Positions 19,288 through 29,790 are shown, counted from the stretch's first letter. The stretch: 30,745 nucleotides of DNA from Triparma columacea (GCA_030267965.1 BRYA01000139.1:42171-72915); one strand, 5' to 3'. Numbers and translations: made by a program. The notes: generated by a model from the sequence alone, not told the origin.

Positions 19288-22200
19288 ATGGCCTCAATGG
19301 CATGCTTACCAAAACTTTACGAACAGAGGACGAACCTTCAGGAGACAGTTTCCAAGTATGACCAGGACATAGCGGGAATGAAGAAGAGAATAAAGGAAAT
19401 GGAGGATGAGGTACAGACCACTTTGGAGGAATTAGACAAGGTGAGGAGACTATGTAGAGAGACTGTGTAGAGAGAGTGGGTAGAGAGTGTAGAGAGTTGC
19501 TGTTAAAAACTCGATAGGGTGTAGGAGAGGGTTTGGAAGTAGTATCTCAGCATCTCCCTCCCTAAACTAATCTCACTCAACCTCCCTCCCTGCACCCCGC
19601 ACTCCCTTCCCCATTTACCAAGGTGGACAAGAAGATCCGAACAGTTGAGTACGGCATGACCCAGGGTACTCAAATGAGTCAGTTCACCCAGCCCTCCACC
19701 GTGAAGCTCGAGGCCGACCACATCATGGGCGGGGTAAGCAACGGCTTCAGCGTGGATGAGGCACCTACACAGGGGAGCGAGGTTCTCAGCGAGATGGCGA
19801 CTGCTACGCAGGCGTCCCGGAATGCGGGAGGGAGGGAGGGAAGTAATGGGGGGGGGGAATCAGTGCTCGAACAGCTTAGGACTGCAGACGGAGGGAAGGG
19901 TGAGAGTAGCTTAGCTGGCTTTGGATTTCACGTGCATGGGGGAGATAACGGAGGCTCAGAGGGGGGAGTAGGGTGGCTGAATAAGAATAAAATGAATGGG
20001 AGTAGGGATAGCGGGGGGAAGAGAAAATTCGGGACACTACAGGTTCTCAAGGACGGGAAGGAGGAGGTGGAGGATGAGGAATTCAGGTAAGTCTTGGGAA
20101 GGACTGGGAGGGCACGAGGGAGCTATCTTCAAACATGGATACGCTAGCAAGGATCAATCGGCAACCCTTCCCAAACAACCATCCTGACAAACCATAACCT
20201 AACAAATCTAACCCGCCCCTTTCCCCTTTCCCACCCCGCAGCCTCTCCTTCACAGACGAGTCCAGCAACGTTGGAAGCAGCTACAACGGGAGCAACTACA
20301 ACTCCAACACCAACGCCCAAGGCGGCGCCTCCCATTTCTTCAACCTCTCCAAATCCTCCAACCTCTCCAAATCCTCCAACCTCCCTCCTCCGCCCCCCAA
20401 GCTGGCGGCCACCACCACGACGACAGTCTCCTCTTCCTCCACTCGGCCGGCTTCCAAGCAATCCCTAACCCTCCTCCGTTCCCTCTCCTCCTCCTCCTCC
20501 TCCCACCACAAAACCCCCCAAAGTGTCCTCCACCAGTCCCCTCACAACTCCTACGCATCAGTTGACGCCATGATCCTCGACGTCCTGAATAATAAGTTCA
20601 ACCTCCCAGCCTTCAGGACAAACCAGGACAACGTAATAAAAGCCACCCTCTCAGGCAACGACGTTTTCCTACTCATGAGGACTGGGGGTGGTAAATCACT
20701 CTGCACCTATCAGCTACCTAGCGTTATCGAGAGGAACCCACCCCGGGGTATGGGCGTGAAGGGTGGTATCAGTGTGGTAATCGTTCCCCTAATAAGCCTG
20801 ATGGAGGACCAGGTGAAGGCCTATAACAATCGTTTCGGCGCCTCCTTCGCTTTGGCCTTCAAGGGTGCTGGTAAGAAGAGCGACGACAAAGGGGACGGGG
20901 GGAAGTGGGGAATGGTTAGAAAGGGGGAGGCTAATGTGGTGTTCTGCACGCCGGAGAAACTCATCAAGAGCCCGAGCTTTCAACGGGAGATCAAGAGATT
21001 GCATGAGGAGGATAGAATCAGAAGGTGAGGGAAGGAAAGGGAGTTAGGGATCGATATGCAACACAAATAACCCCCCCCCCCCCCTCACTTACCATCCATA
21101 CGCCCACCCCAAAGGTTTGTGATCGACGAGGCTCACTGTGTAAGTCAGTGGGGTCACGATTTCCGTACCACGTACACCGAGCTCGGTTGGATAAGGCGTA
21201 ACTGCCCCGGTGTCGGGATCGTCGCCTGCACAGCCACGGCCACTGACGTCGTAATGGAGGACGTTAAGAAGATCATACAGATACCTAACGCAGTGCCTTT
21301 TAAGAGCGGACTCGACAGGCCTAACCTGACGTACGAGATTAGACATAAGGGGGGGGGGAAGGAAATGATGGAAGATATGCTGGAATTCATGAAAGGGAGG
21401 GGGAGCGGGATTGTTTATGTGCTTAGTAAGAAGGAGAGGTGAGATTTAGGGAGGGCAGCGAGCAAAGAGAGCCGGAGGGTGGGTTTTGTGCAGGTCAAGA
21501 AATATCACACTAAATTGTGTTGATTCACCCCCCCAACCCCCAACCCCCACCCTCCTTCTTCCTTTTCTTCCAGCGTCAAGATCGCCAAGGAGCTCAAAGA
21601 GAATGGCATAAAGGCGGCTGCTTACAACTCTGACATTTCGGATTCTATAAAAAGCAAGGTTCTGAAGGACTGGATCAGCGGGAAGACGACTGTCGTCGTC
21701 GCGACGATCGCTTTCGGCATGGGAATAGACAAACCCGACTGCCGCTGGGTTATCCACCACACGATATCCAAGAACTTGGAGTCGTACAGCCAGGAGACTG
21801 GCCGCTGCGGAAGGGACGGCAAACCGGGGTCCTGCATCATATATTACAACGCGAGGGAGGCGGGGAAGATGATAGCGTTCGTCGGGGGAGACAAGGGCAT
21901 AATGCAGATGATTAGATACTGCGAGGAGGGGGGGACGAGCGAAGTCTGCAGGGCCCTGCTCCTCAGGGGACTTGGGGAGATAAACAAGGACGATTGCGGC
22001 AAGGTCATGGCCACGGAAAAGGGCAAGTACGGAGAGGAGGTCGACTGCACTGAGGACGCCAAGGTAAGGACTGCTAGGGCTGCGCTGGGTAAATACACTT
22101 GCGGCGGGAAGGTTTATCTCACTCGCCCCTTCCACTCACTCGCCATCAGGTCCTCGTTAGGTACGTCGACAAAATGAACAGGGACTACGGAGGTGTTACC

Positions 22201-23066
22201 ATCAGCCAGATCTCAACCGAGTGGAAGAAAACTAAAACTGACGACATGGACGCGATTATCTACAACTACACAAATAGGGGAAAGGTGAGGCCGTGGAGCG
22301 CGCGCGGGTGGGGAAATAGAGAGGGTGTGGTGTTGTTTTATGTTCTGATGAAGAGATAAACACCAGAACGTCCTTATGGTACGCAACGTGCATTTCGTGG
22401 CGCTATGTCAGCCAACACTGCATCATGAAATCGGTTGCGAAGCAATAATTTTGAGGGGGTAGTAACGCAACAATATCGACATCTAACAGAGTGCCTTTTC
22501 TCGTAACATCCCTCCCGCTCTTTTCGCAGCTGAGCAAGGACAGGATCGAGCGCATGACAGTCCAACTGATGATAAAGTCCATCCTCCAGTTCAGGGTCGA
22601 CAACACCAAGTACGGCTCCAACATGTACATTGTCCCGGGGCAATACGGAAGCATGCTGCTGGAAAGCGCGACCTCGAGGGTTGCGTGCAGGTTCCAGGTA
22701 GAGAAGAAGAAGAAATCTAACGCGACTAGCAAGAAGAATACAGAGGGAGAGATTGAGTTAGAGGGAGGGGAAGGGGGGGGGGGGAGGGATGGGGCTGGGG
22801 AAACAATGAAAATGAAGGGGAAGAAGAGGACAAGGAAGGATAAAGAGAAGACAACAAAGGTGAAATCAAAGAAGAAAAAGAAGGAGGAGAAGGAAAACAA
22901 CGGCGCGCTGATCACCACCTTTATGGCAGCCGGTGGTGCTGCAGCAGGAGGAGGGAGAAATGGGAGAGACTTTAGTAGGTTCAAGGGGGAGGACAGGAAG
23001 GATGTCGAAGTCGTCAACTTGTGCGATAGCGGGGAGGAAAGCGAGGAGTATGAGTTTGTTGGTTAA
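19288..23066 (+). CDS. RECQL: RecQ-family DNA helicase, RecQ1-like
   Basis: Seven exons: 19288..19440, 19623..20086, 20242..21024, 21115..21438, 21574..22063, 22150..22284 and 22530..23066. All phases fit; 961 aa. RecQ enzymes unwind DNA 3' to 5' during recombination and repair. An N-terminal coiled coil (residues 5-55), as in RecQ1, precedes a Ser/Gly-rich linker. Helicase motifs: motif 0 around [12 protein letters not shown], Walker A TGGGKS, Ia [10 protein letters not shown], Walker B with DEAH in [41 protein letters not shown], and [14 protein letters not shown]. The RecQ C-terminal region follows with a winged-helix-like part and a Lys-rich tail. Of the four Cys expected in the zinc site, the C-x2-C pair near the end (usually CDNC) is not conserved here (VDCTED). 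The short tail and N-terminal coil favour RecQ1 over BLM or WRN. Confidence 0.88.
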
Positions 23067-23192
23067 TGTTTCGTAAGTGTATACCTTTTCGCGTGAAACT
23101 GATGTTTTTGGGTCCTATTTGGAATATGAGAGGCCAAGATCAGAATTATCTTTGGAGCGATCACACCTGGCAAATTTTGGGGGCTTGTGAAC

Positions 23193-24567
23193 ATGGTGAG
23201 ATTCTGAAGTCAGCTTTGTCCACGCGTTCCATTCTTATACCGACTTTTGGGCACGACATTGATAGATCTTTCGTCATTGATTGATGGTAACACAAATGGG
23301 ACACAATCTTGTTTGAAGGAACGGCAAGTCTTGTCCTCATTTTTTGGGGATTTCTACGCTAATCAATGATTGTTATACACATTTACGCACATCTAACACT
23401 CTCAATCTACTCTCTCATAACAACAGGACATATCATACGTAAGTATTGCCCAAAATATTACCCCAAGCTCCGCACTAAGTTCTCTTACCCTTTACCCTTC
23501 CAACCCCTCATGTCATCCTTGCGCAGTGGGATGACTCACTTCAGACGGAGATTCAGTCTGTTACTGAGCTCATGCGTACGCTAAGTTCCTCGTGAGTAGT
23601 TAGGGTGTATGCTAGGGTGTATGTTAGGGTGAACACAGACCAAGGCTGAAGTGGGTTCCATGAAAGGGTTGATGAAAGCCTTCAGAAGGGAAGTCTGTCT
23701 CACCCTACCGCTAATTTCTCGCTCCCTCGATTATTAACAGGTCAGGATCGGATAGGTCGAATAGGATCAATGATGTCGAATCGAAGCTTTCGAGAATCAG
23801 AAATATACTTAAGAGCTTCAAGATGGAGGTAAGAGCAAGGAGCAATGAGTGAGCAGCGTGGATCGAGGAGCTTGGAGCGAGGTATAAATATCAAGAAGTG
23901 AGGAGTCGACATGGCGAGCTCAAGGCGGAGTGAGAATCTAATCGTTGGGGTCCAGGCGGCACCACTTGTTGCTTCACCCTTTGCTTCACCCTTCTCCACC
24001 TAATCCTTTTCGCAATTTGCTGCACTAATCGCCTGCCCATCACAGACTCGGCTCATCAAGGATGGTATCGTCCGCCGGTCGTTTGAACAAAAGTATGACG
24101 ACTATGACAAGCGGGTGAAGGAACTTGCCAGGGAGGCAAAGTGGGCCAAGACCGAGGGCAACAAAAGAGAGCTCTTCGGCGGGGCCTCCTCCCAGACCCA
24201 CACGGCCGAGGAGGAGGGCGACGCCATGCTCAATAGGGCAGACCAGCTCCAGGACAAGACCGAGGAGAGCCTACAGCATACCCGGCAAATGGTCGACGCG
24301 ACCAAGGACGTCGCGGTGGCGACGCTCGAGGAGCTGCACCGGCAGAGGGACCAGATCAAGGATATCACCGAGGAGGTCATGCAGATCGAGGACAACCTCT
24401 CCCGCGCTGACAAGCTCATCAAGACCTTCGGGAGAAGGATGGCGACTGACAAGTTCATCCAGTGCTTCACATGCGTCAACGTGCTCCTACTAGTAGGCGT
24501 TATTGTCTACGCTGTCGTCAGCAAGGAAACTGGACAGAACAACAAAACACCAGCACAACCATTCTGA
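23193..24567 (+). CDS. Qb-SNARE, NPSN-like, tail-anchored
   Basis: Secure exons: 23527..23591, 23741..23828 and 24046..24567. The C-terminal exon carries a SNARE motif of about 60 residues (from TRQMVDATKDVAVATLEELH) ending in IKTFGRRMATDKFIQCF, then one hydrophobic anchor (about VNVLLLVGVIVYAVV) and a short luminal tail. The ATDK-before-anchor sequence is the hallmark of novel plant SNAREs (NPSN), Qb-SNAREs of the plasma membrane/cell plate. The N-terminal helices (RINDVESKLSRIRNILKSFK and on) resemble the NPSN Habc-like bundle. Upstream the start is inferred: ATG at 23193 followed at once by a GTGAGA donor, a 12-nt microexon 23427..23438 (codes DISY), then 23527. Every junction is phase 0, giving 229 aa. 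An internal ATG at 23572 would instead give a shorter N-terminus. Confidence 0.78.
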
Positions 24568-25344
24568 ATTTAATCTAACCGTGTGACAACTATAACGAGA
24601 AATCTTTTGCTTGCTTATGGTGAGGCCGAACTTTGTTGACTTTCTCTGTTTAAGATTTCTGCTTATTCGTTGTTGGAACCCTCACAAGGCAAACACTCAG
24701 TGGTCAATGCTTTGACCTCCTTCACTTGGTCCAGCAAGGTCTCAAAAAAATACTTCTTTGTTCTGTCGCGTGACCTTCGCTTTAACGTAACGCCCTGTAT
24801 ATATACATACACCCTCTCCTTCACCTTACATTTGGATTGCCGTCAAGGTAGCTAGAAGCTCAGAGCAAGCTTGTCCTTTCGGCCAGGCTTCGGGAGGAGG
24901 AGAGGCTTGAGACACTTCTGAAGTAGTTCGAGGTGCGAGGTTGTATTAAGGTAAGGATCGACGGATATATATGCCCCGGGAAGGGAGACAGGGGGGTGGA
25001 GAGGATGAGGGAGGGATGGGGAGGGGAGGGGTAGGGGAGGGAGAAGGAGGGGAGACTAGGGGGCCAGGGCTTGTTTTTATTATATCTCGTGTAGGTGGTC
25101 GAAACGAGCTGAAATTTTACCATCGTCGATCCGCCGTCAGTACCCGTCGAAATGAATTATTTCGGCCTCAAGAATCCACGATGTAGAGATTAAAATTTTC
25201 AACCCTCAAACTCAAGAATAATCCGGCGTTGTGACAAAAGTGGGCTGAGGGGATTTGAGAAAAGTTCACTTCTCTTTTTGTTTCAATGTCGCGCAATCGC
25301 AAATTAATTCTGACGGCTAACCCCGCCCTACTTTCGCGCACCCT
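24568..25344. other. intergenic region with a possible orphan exon
   Basis: Mixed-composition spacer with a TATA-like stretch (TATATATACATAC, about 24798-24810) and a G/A-rich block (24985-25060). A short open frame after an AG at 24851-24852 reads as charged helix (EAQSKLVLSARLREEERLE) and stops at 24926. This looks exon-like, but no upstream partner exon was found. It could be a gene remnant or chance. No RNA gene was recognised. Confidence 0.25.
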
Positions 25345-26520
25345 TTTAATTTCGCGCACTTGCAGGCATTTTTAACTCCCGAAAACCCTCCAAAAAGCAC
25401 CTCAAGAGGAGTCCTAGCGACCTTAATCAACTTCACGGCAAGGCTCCTCCTGCTCGCTTGCATTAATACATCTAGTCGACCGATCTGTGCGTGTAGGCTG
25501 ACCCGTAACACTTCTACGCACCTACACCACCACCTTACCTGCAAGGCCTGTCCGTGACGTCCTCCCGTTGAGTACCCTCAATCACAACCGCGGCAGCGCT
25601 CCTCCAGCTTGATTGCATAAATACATCTAGTCAACCGATTTGTACGTGTAGATCGACCCGTAACACTTCCACGCGTCAGCACCACTACCTTACCTGCAAG
25701 GCCTGTCGGAGACTCCCACCCGTTGAGTACCCTCAATCACCTCCACTACAACGCCCCTCCGATTGGATTGCATTAATACATCTAGTCGACCGATCTGTGC
25801 GTGTAGGCTGACCCGTAACACTTCTACGCACCTACACCACCACCTTACCTGCAAGGCCTGTCCGTGACGTCCTCCTGTTGAGTACCCTCAATCACCTCCA
25901 CGGCAACGCTTCTTCAGCTCGACTGCATAAATACATCTAGTCAACCGATTTGTGCGTGTAGATCGACCCGTAACACTTCCAAGCGTCAGCACCACTATCT
26001 TTCCTGCAAGGCCTGTCGGAGACTCCCTCCCGTTGAGTACCCTCAATCACCACCGCGGCAACGTTTTTCCTGCTTGAGCGCGTATATATACCGACACTAT
26101 CCATACGTACGTGTATATCGACCCGTGACGCTTCTACGCACCTGCATTACTTGCTTGCTTGCAAGGCCTTCTTGGTGACTCTCCACCTCAGAGCAGTTCC
26201 GGCGACCTGAATCACCACCGCGGCAAGGCTCCTCCTGCTTGAGCGCGTATATATACTGACACCACCGATACGTACGTGTATATTGACCCGTAACGCTTCT
26301 GCGTGTCAGCACCACCACCCTACTTGCAAGGCTTTCGCGGTGACTCTCCCCCTCAGAGAAGTCCCAGCGCCCTCAATCACCACTGCGGCAAGGCTTCTCC
26401 AGCTCGATCGTGTAAATACGCATCAACGACAGCTTCATCCGGAAATACCGTAACCGTAACGCTTCTGCGTGCCAGCACCTCCTGCTTGAGCACGGTAAAT
26501 ACCTCAGGTTCAAAAGCAAC
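25345..26520. repeat. tandem array of about 155-bp units, each with a TATA-like box
   Basis: An anchor (GACCCG) recurs at 25500, 25655, 25810, 25965, 26120 and 26285, giving four 155-bp steps and one of 165. TATA-like stretches recur in register near 25461, 25616, 25771, 25926, 26081, 26246 and 26411 (forms CATTAATACA, GCATAAATACA, GCGTATATATA, GTGTAAATACG). Units alternate: first and third are near-identical, as are second and fourth, so the older unit is a 310-bp A-B dimer. The last two full units form a third class of about 165 bp. A partial unit lies at each end. The array stops directly before the ATG at 26521, so it is the 5' leader and/or promoter of that gene. Confidence 0.88.
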
Positions 26521-28788
26521 ATGACGACAAATTCAAACATTGATGGTGTTACAGCCCTAGGAGACGTGAGCGCAAAAAAGGACGACATGGTTGAGGCCAC
26601 TGGAGGCGGCACTGCTGTGCACGAAAAAAAGGCCATCATCGAGAGTGATATTGGAGCAGACGTTGGCGGAGTAGTTGATGTCGCAACGACTGACGATGAT
26701 CCGCAGCTCCCCTCCAGCCCTGGTCACGCCCCTTTCGGTGCGCCCAGCCACATTGATATCATGGACCCCCTTGCAGATGGTTTTACCACAGGGGAGAGAG
26801 AAGTCATCGAGACACACACAAATGCCGACGTTGAGACCGGGCTTGTCATTCCCGAAAATGGCAAGACAAGTGTGCTTGATGGTGACATGAGCACAAGGGA
26901 GGAGGAATCCAATGAAGAGGTCGGAACAAGAATTGGCGAGCAGTTGATGCAAACTGTGAAGAAGAGGAAACGTGGCCATAACGGGGAAAATAAGGTCAAG
27001 GTCGTAAAAGATTTTATCTCAAGCAACCAAGCACTGGGGGAGCTAATAGAACAGAACAACTTTGTCGGAACCATGTTATGCGCTGTGGTGAGGAACAAGC
27101 TGAAAAGGGACGCCGCCAAGGAGGGCTTGAATGAGAATGAGGAGGAAGCCAAGGGGTGGAAGATCGGGAATGAGCTGACAAAGACCATGTCAGTAACAAC
27201 ATCTGCTGAAGAAGCAATAAGAGTCTGGGCAGAGAAGCACTCCGAGGTACAAGAAGTCATGAGAGAGAATGGCTGGCTAAGACCAATGCTAAAGGTTGTT
27301 GTTAAGGAGTTATTCCTCAAGACAAACTTTGGCTTGAAAGCACGGGTAATGACAGGTGCAGTGCTGAGCATGACTGATTTGGTGACTGATGTGTATGTGA
27401 CTTACATGTTTTGGAGAGGTAAGAAGTATGGGTACTTCAAAGCTTCTTTGGCAAGTTTGGCAGTGTCAATTGGGCTTCAAATGCTTATTGTTTGGACACA
27501 AAACAGGAAGTTGGGGATGAAGAGGGTGGTACGGGAGTTGATTCCAATCTTGCTTGGGTACAAACCTGCAGTTGATGCTTATAGAGTAGCAACTGGAGCA
27601 AAGCAAGAGGTTGGGGTTGTAATTGACCCAATGCTTGAGATGACAATGATGAAAGTTATGGAGATGTTTGCTGAGGCAATTCCTGGGGTGATCATCCAAC
27701 TCATGGCTATAGTAACCAGTGACAAAGATGTTGGAACTTCGGCATGGCTTTCTGTTGCAGTGTCAGCAATAACAACAGGCTTTGCCTCTGCAACACTTAG
27801 TTATGACTGGGACACAGACCCTGCTAGGAGAGAAACGGCACCAGACTTTTATGGATTTATACCAGCAAAAGCAAGCAAGAGAACAGTAGTATTTGTGTCC
27901 ATGCTGCTGTTGTCAGCAGGGATGCTTCTAATAAGGTGTACAACAATCGTTCTTCTTGGGATGATTGGAGGTAGTTGGGCCTTTCTCTACATTGGAGCAG
28001 ACCTTGGTCTCTACTTGTTAGTTAAGATATTGAGGGGAGACTTCTGGTATTGGCCACCAATAGGGGGTAAGGCAGAGATTGTGAGTAGTATTGTTAACAG
28101 AGTGGTTGGAAAGATCATTACAGACTTTACTTCAATGGTGCAGTTTAGACATCCTAATGAAGTTGGGGGAGCATATTGGTTGTTTGGTCTTGTATTGACA
28201 ATGGGAAGCCTCCCAATTTCCATATATATATCTTCACCTCATGTTGATGAGAGAGCTATTGATATTGCATCGTCGATAGTGAAGTATTTCATACTAACAA
28301 CAACCATTTGCTTTGCTGTCTTTTTTTTGAACATTAAGAAGAAGTACCGGCACACCTTCTGGAGTACACAGAGGTCAAAGGACTTTAGTATGGCATATTT
28401 CCTTGAAGGAGAAAATGACGCAACAAAGATAAAAGTGTTTGGAAGCTCAAGACATCATTGGGTCTCAATTGAAGGAGAAATTAAGAAATGGATTGAGTCA
28501 AACTGGGCTAAATGGGAAGAGGAGAATCCAGATTGGTTTACTGATGTGAGGAAGGCTATGGTGCCAGTAGAATTCATTTCAGCAGAAGGAGATGCTAGAA
28601 TGAGAGAGAGTGTGAGGAGAGCAAGCGTTGATGCTGAAGCTGAGGGTGGTCTAGCAGGTGCTTTGGGAGCAAGTATTAGGAGAGCAAGTTTTGGAGGCGC
28701 TGATGGTGGAGATATTATAGGGGTAGGAGGTGGGAAGGCTAAAGTAAGCAGTGTTGTGCCGGAAGATGAGGATGGGGATGGGGAGTAA
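26521..28788 (+). CDS. multipass membrane protein, unrecognised (XK-related-like layout)
   Basis: Single exon, 755 aa. Residues 1-260 are soluble and acidic with a basic stretch KKRKRGHNGENK (about 147-158). From about 272 to 610 there are seven to nine hydrophobic segments, among them MTDLVTDVYVTYMFW (about 284-298), MMKVMEMFAEAIPGVIIQLM (about 377-396), VFVSMLLLSAGMLLI, YIGADLGLYLLVKIL, LFGLVLTMGSLPISIYIS and YFILTTTICFAVFFLN. A charged loop and a Gly/Glu-rich tail with two RRAS sites follow. The D-x2-TD first helix and the helix with E-x3-P before IIQL resemble the pattern of XK-related scramblases, but only as a motif-level guess. Codon use differs sharply between the first third and the rest (see findings). 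It lies directly after the 155-bp array. Confidence 0.72.
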   Translation: MTTNSNIDGVTALGDVSAKKDDMVEATGGGTAVHEKKAIIESDIGADVGGVVDVATTDDDPQLPSSPGHAPFGAPSHIDIMDPLADGFTTGEREVIETHTNADVETGLVIPENGKTSVLDGDMSTREEESNEEVGTRIGEQLMQTVKKRKRGHNGENKVKVVKDFISSNQALGELIEQNNFVGTMLCAVVRNKLKRDAAKEGLNENEEEAKGWKIGNELTKTMSVTTSAEEAIRVWAEKHSEVQEVMRENGWLRPMLKVVVKELFLKTNFGLKARVMTGAVLSMTDLVTDVYVTYMFWRGKKYGYFKASLASLAVSIGLQMLIVWTQNRKLGMKRVVRELIPILLGYKPAVDAYRVATGAKQEVGVVIDPMLEMTMMKVMEMFAEAIPGVIIQLMAIVTSDKDVGTSAWLSVAVSAITTGFASATLSYDWDTDPARRETAPDFYGFIPAKASKRTVVFVSMLLLSAGMLLIRCTTIVLLGMIGGSWAFLYIGADLGLYLLVKILRGDFWYWPPIGGKAEIVSSIVNRVVGKIITDFTSMVQFRHPNEVGGAYWLFGLVLTMGSLPISIYISSPHVDERAIDIASSIVKYFILTTTICFAVFFLNIKKKYRHTFWSTQRSKDFSMAYFLEGENDATKIKVFGSSRHHWVSIEGEIKKWIESNWAKWEEENPDWFTDVRKAMVPVEFISAEGDARMRESVRRASVDAEAEGGLAGALGASIRRASFGGADGGDIIGVGGGKAKVSSVVPEDEDGDGE

Positions 28789-29310
28789 CTAAAGGGGCAG
28801 CAACATTTGTAGGAGAAATTGATTTGATTTGGTAGTTATAAGTATTGTGTGTGTTTTACGTTAATATTAAGTACTGTGAGAGCGTTATAGTGGGTTGTGA
28901 GTATTGTGAATGTGTAGTAGAAGTATTGGTGGGAGTGTTAAAGTGGTTTGTGAGTATTGTGGGAGTGTAGTAGATATGTATGGAGTTTTGGAGAGTTGGG
29001 GCAGTGTTATTATGGTTTGTGAGTATTAGAAAAGTTTAATAGAAGTAAAAGAGGGTGAGTGTAGTTGTGGAGAAGAAAGAGGAGTTAAATAGTGAGAGTA
29101 GAAGGGAGGAGGGTATAAGGTGGTATGATGTGTGTAAATGAAGTAGATGTGTATGGGGATGAATAAAAGTGTGAGTGTAAATGTGGAGAAGAGAAAGAAA
29201 TTAGAATTTGAGAGTAGAAGAGAGGAGGGAAAAAGATGGAATGGTGTGTGTAAAGGTAAATTGTGTGTAAAGTGTGTAGTGTGTAAAGGATACGATAAGA
29301 ATTACTTTCT
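28789..29310. repeat. C-poor G/T/A-rich low-complexity DNA with imperfect repeats
   Basis: The plus strand is almost without C over about 500 bp. An imperfect direct repeat starts GTGAGTGTA at 29055 and again at 29171 (period 116 bp) and extends about 100 bp each. A shorter unit with TTTGTGAGTATT occurs around 28895, 28949 and 29018. No open frame is credible. This is the 3' flank of the 755-aa gene. Confidence 0.7.
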
Positions 29311-29318
29311 CAAGGGTT

Positions 29319-29385
29319 AGGGGAGAGGTTAGGGTGAGGGTGAGGGGTTAGGGTGAGGGTGAGTGGTTAGGGTGAGGGAGACAGG
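29319..29385 (+). repeat. telomere-like TTAGGG/TGAGGG block
   Basis: Four TTAGGG hexamers are interspersed with TGAGGG, arranged as a roughly 19-bp repeat. This interstitial block resembles degenerate telomeric repeat and could form G-quadruplexes. It is flanked by ordinary sequence and a gene on the right, so it is not a chromosome end. Confidence 0.7.
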
Positions 29386-29414
29386 GTAACCCGGCCGTTT
29401 TTCAAGTGGGATCT

Positions 29415-29790
29415 TGATTATTTGTGTTTGTGTTTGTGTTTGTTGGAATGGGTGTGTGTATGCGTGTGTGTATGCGTGTGTGTATGCGTATGTGTAAGTG
29501 TGTGTGTATGTGTTTATGTGTGTGTTTGAGTTTGTGTAATTTTTTGTGTCTGTGAATTTTTTTGTGTTTGTGGGGATTGGGATTGGGATTGGGAGTGGAA
29601 GTGGAAGTGTGATTGGGATTGGGGTTGGGATTGGGATGAAAAATATGAGTGTGCATGTATGTTTATGTGTATATAAATGTGTATGTATATGTGTATGTAA
29701 ATGTGTATGTGTATGTGCATACGTTTGTGTTTGTATTTGTTGTGTTTGTGTAATTTGTTGGGGTTGTTTTGGGTTGGGGTTCTTGTGACA
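29415..29790. repeat. GT-rich microsatellite region
   Basis: Consecutive short arrays on the plus strand: TGTGTT units (29425-29445), GTGTGTATGC units (about 29453-29490), GGGATT units (about 29574-29635) and GTGTAT-type units (about 29650-29725). The open frames here on both strands are products of the repeats. It ends about 50 bp before the ATG of the last gene. Confidence 0.75.

Noticed and set aside
25360..26524. Several short open frames within the 155-bp array, both strands
   Set aside because: The unit length is not a multiple of three and frames break between units; no conserved peptide results.
29319..29385. A true chromosome end
   Set aside because: The block is short and degenerate and is followed by more than 1 kb including a spliced gene.
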